DNA of 64,000 bases from Oscillospiraceae bacterium (GTDB taxonomy: Bacteria; Bacillota; Clostridia; Oscillospirales; CAG-382), in NCBI GenBank assembly GCA_015063885.1, contig SVTH01000003.1, forward strand, positions 143,377-207,376. The letters run 5' to 3'. The translations under genes and the position numbers were made by a program. Below, piece by piece: positions 27,701 through 37,900 of this stretch. Position 1 is the first letter of the stretch, and each line of letters opens with the position of its first letter. The notes beneath the pieces were generated by a model, which saw nothing but the letters and a program-made list of their open reading frames with translations, was not told where the DNA came from and ran no database searches.

Positions 27701-28752
27701 CCGATAACGGACAGCTGGCTGTTTTTGCCGAAAGAAACCCGGGCAAGTCTATCGCAGCCGGAGAAAGCCCGCTCACCGATGGTAGACAGGCAGCTATCGT
27801 CCTCAAAGGAAACCTCGGTAAGATAATTGCAACCGGAGAAAGCCCGCTGTGCGATCCGGGTAACGCTTGCGGGGATGGTCAAGGAGGTGAGGCTGTCACA
27901 GCCGTAGAAGAGGCCCTCTTCAAGGGAGGAGAGCCGGCTGTTCTCTTCGAACGAGACGTCGGAGAGCGCCTTGCAATGATAGAAAGCACTGGTGCCGATC
28001 TGGGTAACGCTTGCGGGAACGGTGATCGCAGCCAGGCTTTGGCAATCATAAAATGCGTTGTTCCCAATGAGAGACAACAGGCTGTTCTCTTCAAAGGAAA
28101 TGCTTTCAAGACCGGTACAACCGGAGAACACTAAGCTCCCCAGCTCCTGAACGCTTGCGGGGATGGTGACGTCGGTAAGACTTTCGCAGCCCAGGAACGC
28201 CGCATCGCCGATGGAGGTCAGCAGGCAGCTTTCGCCGAAGGAAACCCGGGTAAGACCGCTGCATCCGTAAAACGCCTGCTCGCCGATCTCCCTGACGTTG
28301 GCGGGAATCTCTATGCTCGTCAGGCTTGTACACCCGTGAAACGCGTATGGGTCAATATAATACACCATGCTGCCGTCCTCGAAAGTAACGTTTGCAAGGC
28401 TTTGGCAGTTATAGAACGCATCGTCATCGATCAAAGTCACGTCGGAAGAAATGAATATTTCGGTAAGGTTGGCGTAATCCTGAAAAGCACCGTAGCCGAT
28501 GGTATTTACGCCGTCCTCCAATCTTACGGTTTTGACGGCGGAAGCGTATTCACTCCACGCCGGAGAAGAGTAGATGCCCCCTTCTCCCGAGACCACCAGC
28601 TCTCCGGTGGTTTCGTTGAACGTCCAGGTCAGATTGCCCGAAGTACCGCTGTGGATCACGTCCTCCGCAGCAGCGGAAAGACAAAGGCAAGCGGTGAGCA
28701 GTGCCAGCGTAAAGGCCAACACGCTTGAAACCAAAAACAGTTTTTTCTTCAT
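21724..28752 (-). CDS. Giant secreted leucine-rich-repeat (BspA-like) protein with Cys-rich repeats and C-terminal dockerin-like module
   Basis: 2342 residues. Residues 1-29 are a signal peptide ending SAAAE. Residues about 60-1160 are BspA/LRR_5-type leucine-rich repeats of about 23 residues (pattern IGxxAFxxCxxLxxVxIPxSVT). Three places carry an inserted unit with YYGTLHILDEKGEEITELVIPEE. Residues about 1200-2280 hold 14 copies of a Cys-rich unit, PTCTEQGYTTYTCHCGDSY, ending in GH, alternating with ATCTEDGEERRDC-type units ending PATGH. In most the second Cys pair is Cys-x-Cys; a few are Cys-x-x-Cys. The last 55 residues (YDADGDGTVTEGD, FDFDFDGILTIYD) look like two dockerin calcium-binding loops. 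It probably mediates adhesion or assembly on the surface. Its end is closely similar to that of the 3704-residue protease at 31942-43056. Confidence 0.8.
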   Translation of the reverse strand: MKKKLFLVSSVLAFTLALLTACLCLSAAAEDVIHSGTSGNLTWTFNETTGELVVSGEGGIYSSPAWSEYASAVKTVRLEDGVNTIGYGAFQDYANLTEIFISSDVTLIDDDAFYNCQSLANVTFEDGSMVYYIDPYAFHGCTSLTSIEIPANVREIGEQAFYGCSGLTRVSFGESCLLTSIGDAAFLGCESLTDVTIPASVQELGSLVFSGCTGLESISFEENSLLSLIGNNAFYDCQSLAAITVPASVTQIGTSAFYHCKALSDVSFEENSRLSSLEEGLFYGCDSLTSLTIPASVTRIAQRAFSGCNYLTEVSFEDDSCLSTIGERAFSGCDRLARVSFGKNSQLSVIGEYAFAYCNSLTAITLPSGVTQIEKNAFGECKNLKSITFDHNAKLTYIDEYAFYRCAFEDVYVMGLEEWMGIPFYSDEQRPNFNGVLHLLDEKGEEITHLVIPKEITAIPNYAFSNCRALESVTFGVGGGLTSVGDYAFENCTNLKDTYVTDLKAWLSISFGSYPSHPNRYGVLHVLDENGNEINDVVLPEGITQVPAFSFYHCAFRSVTIPSSVERIGTSAFAYSETLESVTILSGVTEIGSEAFMYDDNLKDVYIDDLESWLAISFSGDKAHPNYYGTLHILDEKGEEITELVIPEELTEIPPYTFCNGTFKSVTFPSSLTSIGVGAFSRCDNVTRLVIPSGVTELYYRVFEDCAGLVSVTIPSSVTYIDSLAFNNCTSLVEIINHSAVSLEKGDFTARYALEIHTGESKVFELDGFLFYPYEGVNYLVKYAGSDADVVLPDSCNGQAYEIYQYAFNRNRVVSVTIAENVSKLHPNAFVDLFDLQKVVFNAVNCADSECPQSGSYAPLTKAGSKGFSVEFGAKVTRVPDYLFYESNVVSVTFPEGCVCSEIGSGAFYNCFHLAEVVNNGSVSIKYNHLSDYALEVHTGESKLFRADGYLFYPYNGVNYVVAYLGSDPDLVLPETVNGESAVAIWKYAFYRDSGLTSITLPSGITEIGERAFYKCENLTAVHFGEDSRLSVIGPWAFDECESLASITIPSTVTHIGDYAFTGCYALDDVYVADVEAWLAIRFGEDHHFYSYPNYYGTLHFLDRDGNEITELVLPDTVTVIHEYTFYNGSFRSVTIPAGVTEIGSTAFENCTELKIVYVSSPAIAGLLTDQYACGSLIANAEVILAEDSVTDLADYIPSAFPYVEEVLCGDVRYVSYSLHGHVWEAHNVEYIKCVQDGFEGHKCAVCGLLNGTVLYAHTFSEWIEAVQPDCLTEGILGHYHCECGLDFNEKKEQLEDLTIPAAGHSYEGAVTAPTCTEQGYTTYTCHCGDSYVADYVEAAGHSHQAAVTSPTCTEQGYTTHTCHCGDSYTDDYREPLGHKYRSKLTAPTCTQQGYTTYTCSQCGDSYVDDYTDPRGHSFFNWHTTVSATCVSDGEKQRDCHVCGFFETQTIPATGHSHQAYVTEPTCTEQGYTTYTCHCGDFYVDSYVDAKGHSLGYWYTVTPATCVSDGVGRSDCTRCGYFETYVLSATGHSYLSNVTSPTCTGQGYTTHTCHCGDSYVDSYVDPTGHTFSHWYTEVYAACTEDGLERRDCTSCSYAETQPIPATGHTYESVVTEPTCTEPGITTYTCHCGDVYTAGYVDAKGHSLDYWFTMTYATCTEDGEERINCLHCSYYETRLVPATGHRYQAFVTEPTCTEEGYVVYTCHCGSSYTVIDGDAKGHSLGNLYTVVSATCTEAGEERTDCLYCDYFETYTVPAVGHRYESMVTEPTCTAGGYTTYTCTACGDRYTADYVDAKGHAFGDRYTVIEGTCVSDGLERMDCSVCGYSEQQILPATGHSYQASVIAPTCTNVGYTEYTCHCGSSYMEDYVDAKGHSLTDWRTVTNATCVSAGEERIECLDCDYYEARVILATGHSLTDWYTVVEATCTTDGEERMDCRNCGYFETHVRPATGHSYESAVTEPTCTEDGYTTYICHCGDSYTAEQTPALGHAWDEGVVTVQPTEDTAGTKLFTCNACGETQTETLPTLDHVHKYEETVVPPTCTEEGYTVYTCRCGDSNVADRIPATGHSYEGVVTDSTCTAKGYVTYTCHCGDYYVGDYIPEKGHDWDEGVVTVQPTEDTTGTKLFTCNTCGETQTETLPRLDHVHQYEGVVTPPTCTEEGYTTYTCRCGDDYTADRVSATGHSLGERYTVTEATCTAEGLVRRDCANCGHSETEVLPAKGHSYESVVTAPTCTEQGYTTYTCTACGHDYVDDYADAAGHAFGEWYDIAPGKEERACASCGETERREKAVNYDADGDGTVTEGDAQLLLSILVGNTETETVFDFDFDGILTIYDCVLLMQQIG

Positions 28753-28861
28753 GATGTTCCTCCGTATTCAAAGCCCGCTTTCATACAAAAACAGCTTCGT
28801 GATGAACAAGCAAGATCCCGCAACAGACAAAAGCCGGGGCAAGATCCCGTTTGGTTTCTTT

Positions 28862-28890
28862 ATTCTACCACCGTATTGAACAAAAAGCAA
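28862..28890 (-). promoter_or_regulatory. Promoter of the 2342-residue LRR gene
   Basis: Minus strand TTGCTT (28885-28890), 17-base spacer, TAGAAT (28862-28867), leaving a leader of about 100 bases. Confidence 0.6.
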
Positions 28891-28974
28891 GGGCAAAACG
28901 ATGATTTTTAGGTAAAGATATGCAAAAACCACGCATAACCGACCGCTTGATACCGTCCCGATGGAGGCACAAAA

Positions 28975-29000
28975 AAGAAGCCGATCGCTCGGCTTCTCGT
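28975..29000 (-). terminator. Terminator after the first PepSY fragment
   Basis: Minus strand GAAGCCG-AGCGAT-CGGCTTC followed by TTTTTTG. The same kind of hairpin follows the complete PepSY gene at 43335-43363. Confidence 0.75.
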
Positions 29001-29011
29001 TTGGTTGTTTT

Positions 29012-29218
29012 TTAATCGTCCCAGTCAAGCTCCTGCTTTAAGATCTTGCCGTCGGAAGTACGGATCTCGTATTCGTACTCGTAGCCGCCGTGGTCAAAGT
29101 CGATCTCGTAGAGGGTAACGCCCCGGTCGATATCCTTTTCCACCCGCAGGCGGGTAACCTGTTCTTCGGTGAGCCCTGCGTGGTTGAGGGCGATGGCGAG
29201 GGCTTGGTCTTCCGTCAA
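29012..29218 (-). pseudogene. C-terminal fragment of a PepSY-domain protein
   Basis: 68 residues from a TTG, ending in KILKQELDWDD. It is almost identical to the last domain of the complete three-PepSY protein at 43372-44217 (AGLTEEQVTRLRVEKDIDRG, YEIDFDHGGYEYEYEIR). Upstream the frame runs on without an ATG or ribosome-binding site, then joins DNA matching the intergenic region and last codons of the rubredoxin gene at about 44345-44410 (CGCTTCTTCGAAT). So this is the remnant of a duplicated PepSY-rubredoxin segment from which the N-terminal part of the PepSY gene has been deleted. Confidence 0.75.
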
Positions 29219-29261
29219 TTCTGCGGTAGGCTCGTTGATTTTTGCGCTTCCCGTCAGGGTT

Positions 29262-29520
29262 GGGAATCGTTTTCTAATTGATGTCGGATGTATGGAATTG
29301 TGTTTTACGCTTCTTCGAATGCATCATTGCCTAAGCAGCAGAGATCAAAGCACTCCGCCTTTCCGAAAATTGTATATTTTGCACCGACACGAGCCGAAAA
29401 ACGTTTGAGACAAATGAGCGGAGTATTACCTGCAAACGAAATAATTCCGTTGCAAATCGTAAAGTCCCCTTCAAACCGATTACAGCATCATATATCAAAA
29501 CGGGCAGAAATGCGAAAAAC
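29262..29520. other. Gene-less stretch with rubredoxin-locus remnant
   Basis: Bases from about 29262 to 29330 align with the intergenic DNA and 3' end of the rubredoxin gene at 44345-44410. From about 29340 to the promoter at 29523 I see no gene; base composition turns AT-rich here, like the following gene. Confidence 0.5.
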
Positions 29521-29522
29521 TA

Positions 29523-29551
29523 TTGCTTTTTTTGCACATTTGACTTATACT
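29523..29551 (+). promoter_or_regulatory. Promoter of the DUF4855-type gene
   Basis: TTGCTT (29523-29528), 17-base spacer, TATACT (29546-29551); the start codon is 24 bases further on. Confidence 0.6.
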
Positions 29552-29574
29552 GTAAAAAGACGGAGGTTATTATG

Positions 29575-31656
29575 ATGAAAAAAGGTATTTCTGTTATTTT
29601 GATATTAGCGATCCTTTTACCGGGTTCGGCGCTCCTCGCATACGCCAAGGAAGAAAACCTTGCTTTGGGAAAGGAATACACGATCGTAACCGAGACAGCC
29701 AACGAGCGCAGCTATCCCGAGCACGAAAAAAATCTCGATGTGCTTACCGACGGAGTTTACGGAGACACGAACGATTTTAATTCAAAATGGGCGTGGTTTT
29801 ACCGCGCTACAGCCAGGGTGATTTATATTGACCTCGGCGAGAGCTGCACCGTAACGGGAGTTGAAACGAGATTTCTTCAGAACAACAGCTGGGGAATCTA
29901 CGCCCCGAGATATATTGAAGTTTATACCTCTGTTGACGGTGAGAATTACTGCAAAAACGATATTATATCGGGTGACGAGCCGAGTGTAAAGATCACTCAG
30001 TCGGCTGATAATCACATTGTCTCGCATCACGATATCGTTCTAACACCCGTTTGTGCAAGGTACGTTGCGGTGAGGTTTGACGTTTCGGTCAACACCTTTT
30101 GCGATGAGATTGCGGTATACGGCGAAAAGGGCAGCAGCCTTACACCCCCGACCGATTATTGCTACGTCGGCTTTGAGCCGATGAATGAGCTTGCCGATCC
30201 CGAAAAGCTTGGCGGTGACAGGGACATCGTTTGCTTCCACGCAGGCTACTCGCCCGATAACGAGGCCCTTGTCAATAACACAGTAGATTTCTTTATGCCC
30301 TACGTCGGCTACAAAAGCGCCAACGGAAAGATAACCGACACGATGTTCGACTCGGTTATGTTTTTGACCCTACAGGGCAACTGTCCGTCGGGCGGAAAGT
30401 TGACGATTGACGGCGGCACTACAGTTATTTCGGACTGGAATATGCTTCTCGACAGCTATTTCAGCGATGAATATAATCTCACCGCACTTGACAAGGCTAC
30501 TTCGGCGGTAAAATCAACGCTTGGCCTGCCCGATGACCACACCACCTCGGTTTATCTGACTATACCATTCCCCAAAATCAGCACAGATGTTTTCGGCGAC
30601 TACACGGGCGATGGAATTGACGACAAGATCGAGAGCGTTGACGATTGCATTGAGGTTATAAAATGGTTTATGGACGAGGTGAACATCCGTTGGACTCAAA
30701 AGGGATACAAAAACCTTACTCTCAAGGGATATTTTTACTATTCCGAATCCATAACGGGACAGTTCCACGACTATGAGTTTGAGCTTGCTCCCCGTACGGT
30801 CGAGGCAATTCATGCTTACGGACTCTACTCGGTGATGATTCCCTTTTATCAGGCGGTAGGCATCGATTCGGTTTACGATATCGGCTATGATGCAGCATTG
30901 ATGCAACCAAATCTTTCGTTCAATACCACGCTGCAGGACGACCCTGCGGGAACGATGGAGGATTTTTACAAAACGGCAAGGAAATACGGTCTGGGAATAC
31001 AGATGGAGCTTGCCGACGGCTTTAGATGGGAGCCCGAGAACTACGGAAAATTTTACGAGCAATATCTCATTTCGGCATCCTCCAACTCACTTATGACCGA
31101 CACCGTGCATGCATATTATAATGGTGCGGGTCCCGGAACCTTTTACGATGCCTGCAGATCCGATGGATACGCACGCTGGATATACGACGCTACGTACAAG
31201 TTTATAAAGCATACGCTCTCGCTTCCCGAGGATATCACACCCGTTTCGCCCGATACGGCTCTCACCGCAGTGGGCAACGAGCGTATAATCGGAAAAACGG
31301 GTGCTGTCGGTGATTGGTATTACGAATATAAATTAACCGAGTCCCCCAAAAATGGTGTTGCGATTTTTGATAGCAGCGAAAACAGCTTTTCCTACCGTGC
31401 CGACAGGAATTTTGAGGGTAATGACGTATTTACGTACGAAATATACCTTGGCGGCAAGCTAATAGGCAGCAACACGGTAAACGTTACGGTGCTTCCCAGT
31501 GTCGAGGAAATTAGCGAGTCTAAGGCGTCATCCGAGGAGTCCGAGCCCACTGAGGCTGACGCTTCCGATAACAATACTGCGATCTGGCTGATATGTATTT
31601 CAATCCTACTTATCACAAATGTAATTACATTAGCATCGCGCAGGAGAAAAAAATAA
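29575..31656 (+). CDS. DUF4855-type surface protein with discoidin-like N-terminus and C-terminal membrane anchor
   Basis: 693 residues. Two ATGs are adjacent; 29575 is eight bases from GGAGG, 29572 only five, so the second is preferred. Signal peptide (to about residue 25), a discoidin-like region (NLALGKEYTIV to ARYVAVRFDV, about 28-180), then the large DUF4855 domain (FHAGYSPDNEALVNNTVDFFMPYVGY, SDWNMLLDSYF, DKIESVDDCIEVIKWFMDEVNIRW, GYFYYSESI, LMTDTVHAYYNGAGPGTF), a beta-sandwich, a Ser/Glu stretch and a membrane helix IWLICISILLITNVITL followed by RRRKK. The domain resembles TIM-barrel glycan-active proteins but its activity is unknown. Codons are more AT-rich than in neighbouring genes and PepSY fragments lie on both sides, which suggests acquisition by transfer. 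Confidence 0.75.
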   Translation: MKKGISVILILAILLPGSALLAYAKEENLALGKEYTIVTETANERSYPEHEKNLDVLTDGVYGDTNDFNSKWAWFYRATARVIYIDLGESCTVTGVETRFLQNNSWGIYAPRYIEVYTSVDGENYCKNDIISGDEPSVKITQSADNHIVSHHDIVLTPVCARYVAVRFDVSVNTFCDEIAVYGEKGSSLTPPTDYCYVGFEPMNELADPEKLGGDRDIVCFHAGYSPDNEALVNNTVDFFMPYVGYKSANGKITDTMFDSVMFLTLQGNCPSGGKLTIDGGTTVISDWNMLLDSYFSDEYNLTALDKATSAVKSTLGLPDDHTTSVYLTIPFPKISTDVFGDYTGDGIDDKIESVDDCIEVIKWFMDEVNIRWTQKGYKNLTLKGYFYYSESITGQFHDYEFELAPRTVEAIHAYGLYSVMIPFYQAVGIDSVYDIGYDAALMQPNLSFNTTLQDDPAGTMEDFYKTARKYGLGIQMELADGFRWEPENYGKFYEQYLISASSNSLMTDTVHAYYNGAGPGTFYDACRSDGYARWIYDATYKFIKHTLSLPEDITPVSPDTALTAVGNERIIGKTGAVGDWYYEYKLTESPKNGVAIFDSSENSFSYRADRNFEGNDVFTYEIYLGGKLIGSNTVNVTVLPSVEEISESKASSEESEPTEADASDNNTAIWLICISILLITNVITLASRRRKK

Positions 31657-31688
31657 GTTAGCCTTACTGTAAATTCTGCTTTCAAATT

Positions 31689-31725
31689 GCCCGACTTCAG
31701 CAAGAATGAAGTCGGGCTTTTTCTT
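31689..31725 (+). terminator. Terminator of the DUF4855-type gene
   Basis: GCCCGACTTC (31689-31698) pairs with GAAGTCGGGC (31708-31717), then TTTTTCTTT. Confidence 0.9.
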
Positions 31726-31761
31726 TATTTTGATCCGTTCCCGGCTTCTTTTTGATGTGCG

Positions 31762-31893
31762 TTAATCGTCCCAATCCTTATCGTAATCTACGATCTTGCC
31801 GCTGGAGGCGTTCACTGCGTACTCGTACTCGGTGCGGCCTTCGCAAAACTCGATCTCATAGACCCATCTGCCGTCGTCACGATCCCTCTGCTT
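31762..31893 (-). pseudogene. C-terminal fragment of another PepSY-like domain
   Basis: The minus strand reads DDGRWVYEIEF, then RTEYEYAVNASSGKIVDY and the end DKDWDD before a stop at 31762. Upstream there is an in-frame TAG near 31888 and no start. The 25 bases after the stop match those after the complete PepSY gene at 43372 (GTTAATCGTCCCA and half of its terminator), so it is a second remnant of the same duplicated locus. Confidence 0.65.
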
Positions 31894-31901
31894 CTACATA
31901 A

Positions 31902-31932
31902 CAAAAGCCCGCCTTGGAATAGGCAGGCTTTG
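31902..31932 (-). terminator. Terminator of the 3704-residue protease gene
   Basis: Minus strand CAAAGCCTGCC-TATTCCAA-GGCGGGCTTTTG. Confidence 0.75.
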
Positions 31933-31941
31933 CTTTGGGAA

Positions 31942-34900
31942 TTATTGGATTTGCTGCATGAGAAGTACGCCGTCGTAAATGGTGAGTTCGCCATCAAAGT
32001 CGAAATCGAACACCACGTCCGTCTCGGTATTGCCAACAAGAATTGACATCAAAAGCGTCAGGTCGGCTTCTTCCACCGTACCATTGCCATCCACGTCGAA
32101 GTCGGGGGTCTTGTCACGGCTTTCCGTCTCACCGCAGGTCTCGCAGGAGCGTTCCTCCACGCCCAGTGCTACGCCGTACCAGTCGCTCCAGGTGTGGCCT
32201 GCAGGCTCTACGTAATCGCTTACGTAGCTGTCACCGCAGTGGCAGGTGTAAGTAGTGTAGCCTTCTTCGGTGCAAGTGGGCGGGGTGACGTTCGCTTGGT
32301 GAGTATGCTGATGCCAGTTTGCCTCAAAGAGGAGCTCACCCGTTACGGTCATCCCTTCGGCAAAACCGGACCAGCCTTCAAAGATATAGCCTTCTTTGTA
32401 AGGATCTGAAGGCTGTTGAATAGTGGTACCGTAGGGAAGAACTTCCTGCAGGTAGATCTCTCCCGTTTCGGAATCCCGGAAGGTGACGGAATAGGTTTTG
32501 GCACGTTTTTCCACAACCGCTTTCGCAAAAATATCCTGTGCGGCAGTAGCCGGAACCGAGTCGACAACGCCATCACCATCCAAGTCCCACCCGAGGAAAA
32601 TATAATCGTTCCGCTCATCGGAGGGAATCTCGTAGTACGGACGTCGTATAATGCCTGCGGTAAGCCTCGGCTCACTGTAAAGAAGATTTCCGCTTTCGTC
32701 GTAGAAATGCACCCAGGACCATTCATCGCCGTATACAACTCGATTTCCGTTGCTCCACCCCGGGAAGGTTGAATCCCAACAGAGATCGTCTTCCAATCCC
32801 TCTACAAAAATAGTGATGTTCCTAAGCTGGTAAAGCATGGACGGGTTATTACGCAAATCTCCTGTTGAAACATCCCCTGTAATAACAATATTTTTTAAAG
32901 TAAGCGGTTGAACCACTTCTCCCAGGGGAATGGATTTGATGACCAACGTTTGCACATTCGAAAGATTTGAAGCCCCATAATTGTACACGGCATTCTTCAA
33001 CATTAGTTCGGAGAAATAAACACCATTTGCAACGCCGTTAATTCGACCTATCTCCGGCAAATATTTCAGGGAAGCATCAACATGGATCAGCCATCCGTCT
33101 ATGATGATTGCACCATTGAAATAGTATTCCGGATTCTCCAGCAGTGTCTCACAATCTCTAAAAGGCTCAAGCCCCAGGAATGTTACGCTGTCAGGGATTC
33201 GAATTTCCTTCAGGGAACTGCAATTCAGGAAAGTGTGATCGTTAATACGAGATAGGTTATCAGGGAGAGTGATGCTTTGCAGCGAGGTACAGTAAGCGAA
33301 CGCACTGTTACCGATATCAAGCAATTGCTTTTGATTGCCTAAATCGACATGCTTCAGCGAGGGACAGTGGGCAAACGCCCTTCCCCCTATGCTTGCAAGA
33401 TGGCTATCTTCCGCAAATGAGATGACCTGTAGTGAGGGGCAATAGGCAAAAGCTCCGTGCCCGATGTATTCCACACTGCTCGGGATGACGATGCTCTCCA
33501 ACAAAGTACTGCACTCAAAAGCCGAGTCACCAATTTTTGTCATACCGGAGGGAATAATGACATGCTTCGCTCCGCGGAAATTGAATATGCTGTACGTGAA
33601 GCCATGAATGTTGACAGGCAAAATAACTGTCTCGTTATCCCCAATATAACCGCGCAATACATAGTTCCCCTGATCACAGAAGAAGATGAAATTATTGTCC
33701 AATTCGTAATAACCCGTATCATGAGGCCTTGCCAAAAGGTTTCCTTGACGGTCAAGGATCACATCGGCATTGTGTATATCAAATGGCAGATCCAAAGAAC
33801 TGCTGTTAAAGATCACAAACAGCGGGCATCCATACAATGCTTCTTCACCCAGAATATTCAAACTTTCCGGGAGACTTATGCTCTCCATCGAACTACAGAA
33901 CGAAAAAGCGCTTGCTCCTATATCGGTCACACCTTCCGGAATAACCATTATTTGCAACGAAGAGCAGAGATAAAACGCTGCATTGCCAATGCTTTTTAAG
34001 TTGCTTGAAAGGTGAACCTCCTTTAGCGAGTTGCAACAAGAGAAAGCCGACTCGCCAATACTTGTTACATTATTGGGAATGGTAATGCTCTCTAGAGAAC
34101 TACAATTGTGAAACGCCATGCTGTCGATATAACTTAACCGATTATTATCGTCAAAAGTGACTTGTTCAAGAGACGTACAATAGTAAAATGTATATCCGTT
34201 TATGATTGTTATATCTTTAGGAATTGCGATGCTTTTAAGCGATGTGCAGTAGTAAAATGCTCCACCCCCAAGGAATTCAGTGCTTTCCGGAAGGACAATG
34301 CCTCTCAGAGAGGTACACCACTCGAATGCCGATTCCTCTACAGCAGATAAAAGACTGCCCTTTCCGAACTGAACGCTCTTCAGCGAGGTGCAATGGTAGA
34401 AAGCCATTCTACCGATGGTGGTTACACTATCCGGAATATATAATTCCAACAATGAGGAGCAACCGCAGAAAGCCCTTTCGCAAATTTCGGTCAGGCGACT
34501 GTTTTCTTCAAAGATTACACTCATGAGTGATGTGCAGCCTTCGAAAGCTGCGTAATCAATGCCGGTTACGCTTTTGGGAATGAAAATCTGTTTTAGCGAA
34601 GTGCAATTCTGGAACGCACAGGCGCTAATACTTTCAACGCCGTAGGGAATCACAACCTCGCTCACGTTGGGAGAAACATACAAAAGCTGCGTGCAATCCT
34701 CGTTATAGATGACACCGTCAATGGTAGGATATTTTTCGCTTTGCAAAACCCGGATCTCTGCTTGAGCGGGAACGACATCCATCATGGGAAGCAGTTCGCC
34801 GCAAATGATAATTTCTTCCAAAGAGGTACATCCCCCAAAAGAAGAAATCTCAATGCTTGCTACACTTTCCGGAATCATAATGCTTTTTAACGAAGTGCAG

Positions 34901-37900
34901 TTTGCAAATGCAGAAGAAGCGATGGCTGTAATACCGTTCGAAAGGGTGACGCTTGACAAAGAAGGGCAGTTTTGAAAAGTTGCCATGGCTATCTCTGTTA
35001 CTCCTTCCGGAACAGCAAACTCTTTTAATGCAATGCATGATTCAAAGGCAAAGCTTCCTATGCTTTTCAAGCAGCTCTCTTCGTTCAAAACTACATTTTC
35101 TAAAGAAGCGCAATTTGAAAAGGCATGCCATTCAATGCACAAAACGGAATCCGGCAGAGAAATGCTTCTCAGCGAGGTACAGTTGTGGAAAGCAGAAGCG
35201 CCAATTCTGCTCACTCGGCTATTACCGTTAAATATAATTCGCACTAACGACGCACAATTTTCAAAAAGACCTGTGGGAATATCATTCAAGGACGCCGGAA
35301 GGGCAACTTCTTTCAGTGCAATACAATCTGCGAACGCATACTCGTGGAATTGCGAAAGCTGACAGTTTTCCCCGAAAGATACACTTTCCAATGCTGTGCA
35401 TCCCCTGAAAGCTTGACTTCCAATAGTAATTACATTATCCGGAATAACGATCTTCAGCAGCGACGTGCAATTCTGAAATGCATTCGAATCAATTTGCACC
35501 ACACCGCCGGGAATGACAATGCTTTCAAGTGATGTACAACCATAAAACGCTCCTGAACCGATTCCAACCACACTGTTGGGAATGTCAACACTCTTGAGCA
35601 TTGTACAGCCATGGAATGCATTGTCGCTGATCCATGTCACACCATCCGGAATGGACACATGTTCGACACTCGGTTCTGCGTAGTAGATTTGCGTGCATTC
35701 TTTGTCGTAAACAACACCATCAATGATGGTATATTCGTTATTGAGAACGTATTTAATCGTGACGTTTGAGGGGAAAGAAGCAGCTATCACAGGAAGGTTT
35801 TCATAAAACGTGACTTCACGCAAGGAGGCGCAACCATCAAATGCTCCCGATTCTATATGAGTAACACTTTGCGGGATGTCAATATTGGTCAACGAAACGC
35901 AATCCGCGAAAGCCAAACTGCCTATATAAGTTATGCTATCCGGAATTGTTATTTGCTCTAATGAATAGCATTTAGCAAAAGCCTGACTATCAATAGTCGA
36001 AAAGCTTTCCGGGATGATCACATGTTTGGCACTATACCGAAGTCCGATTTGGTAGCTTTGACCATTAACCTGAGATGGCAAAGCGATGGTATCGCTATCT
36101 CCGATATACGCCAAAAGCCTATATCCGTTGCTTGCTTCAAAAATGAAGCCATCGATTAGTTCAACAAGGTTGTATCCGGTATTGGGCCTGTACTGAACAG
36201 TACCGTCCCGATTAACAAGTATTGTGGCATTATGCTCTTCGAAAGAGATATCTACCTCGCTATTGTTAAAGAGAATATACAAACTGCTTTCAAACGCCTT
36301 GGATCCAATGTGCGAAACGTTTTCAGGAATAACCAAACCTACCAACATTGAGCAACTCCCAAAAGCGAAATCTCCGATGGAAGCTAATTGCGAAGGAAGC
36401 GAAACTTTCTTGAGATTTTCGCAACTGTAAAATGCATAGCTCTCGATGTTGTTTAAAGCACTGCTTTCACCGAATGAAATGCATTCCAACGAAGCGCAAC
36501 CAGCAAATGCAGACATGCCAATGTTAGTCACCGTCTCCGGCACAAAAAGGCTTTCAAGCGAAGCGCAGCCTGAAAAAGCACTCATTGCTATATCCGATAA
36601 CTCGCTACCTTCGTCAAATGTCAGTTTTTTCAACGAGGCGCAACTCCGGAAGCAATTGTTGCCAAGACTTGTAACTGTAGACGACACATACACTTCCGTT
36701 AAGGACGAATTGAAAGCAAAGGCACTGTCTTCGACACTTGTCACACCCTCTGAAAGGATTACGTTTTTCAATGATGAACAGCCGTAAAATACGCGTTTGC
36801 CGATGCTTTTTACGTCCTCGGGGATCACAAGCGTTTCACATAAGCTACCATCAACGTATAGGTTAGCACCATAATAAAGGGGATTGGACAGTGTCTCTTC
36901 AAACAAGATAGAACACCATGTAGCAAGGTCATCGATATATACGGCGGATAGGTTAGAACACCCAAAAAAGGCGGAAGCTCCAATATCGTTGACACTATTT
37001 GGAATATGAATGCTTTCCAATGAATCGCATTGATAGAAAGCAGCCTCCTGAATATAAGTTACACTTTCGGGGATAGTGATTTCTTTCAAAGAACTACAGC
37101 CGTGAAATGTTTGGTAGCCAATGTCGGTTAATTGACTATTTTCCGCAAAGGATATTGTTTCCAACGAGGTACAACCTGCAAATGCATAGGAACCGACATT
37201 CACCACATGCTCCGGAATTGAGATCTCTTTCAATGCGGTACAGTTGGCGAATACGGATCCGCGAATCGTAGTCAATTCTACGGGTAATGCAATACTTTCC
37301 AAGGATGTGCAGTTTTTGAAAGCGTACCAGTTGAGTATTTTTACACCCTCGGGGATATTGACACTTTTTAACGAAGAACAGCCGGCAAAAGCATTGTCGC
37401 CTAATTCCGTGATGCTATCAGGCAAAACAACATTCAACAGGGAAAGGAAATCCATAAAGGCGCCTCCATTGATTTTGCGAATGTCGGAAGAAAGAACAAG
37501 ATTTCCGGAAAGCCCTTTGCCAAAATGCATGTTATATACTTCGTAATCGTTGTGGTCGTAAGGAAGATTCTTATAGCGTGTTGTGATAACATTTAGCAAT
37601 TCGTGTTTCGCAGTGGTATTTCCAAATGCACACTCCCACAATACACTTACGCTGAAGGGTACATCGATCCGTTCCAAAGATGTGCAATTATAAAACCCAC
37701 CAACGCCCACGAAGGTAATGCCATCTGTGATTGTAATGGTTTTCAAGCTTTCGGGAACATACACGTGGTTCGCCTCATACGCCCCCGCACCGAAGATATA
37801 TCCAAACCAAGAGATCTCCTCGTCCTCGTAAGAGGCGCCGATAAAGGGCAGGGTGACCTCGGTGAGCTTGTTGCAATCCTCAAAAGCGCCGATGCCGATG

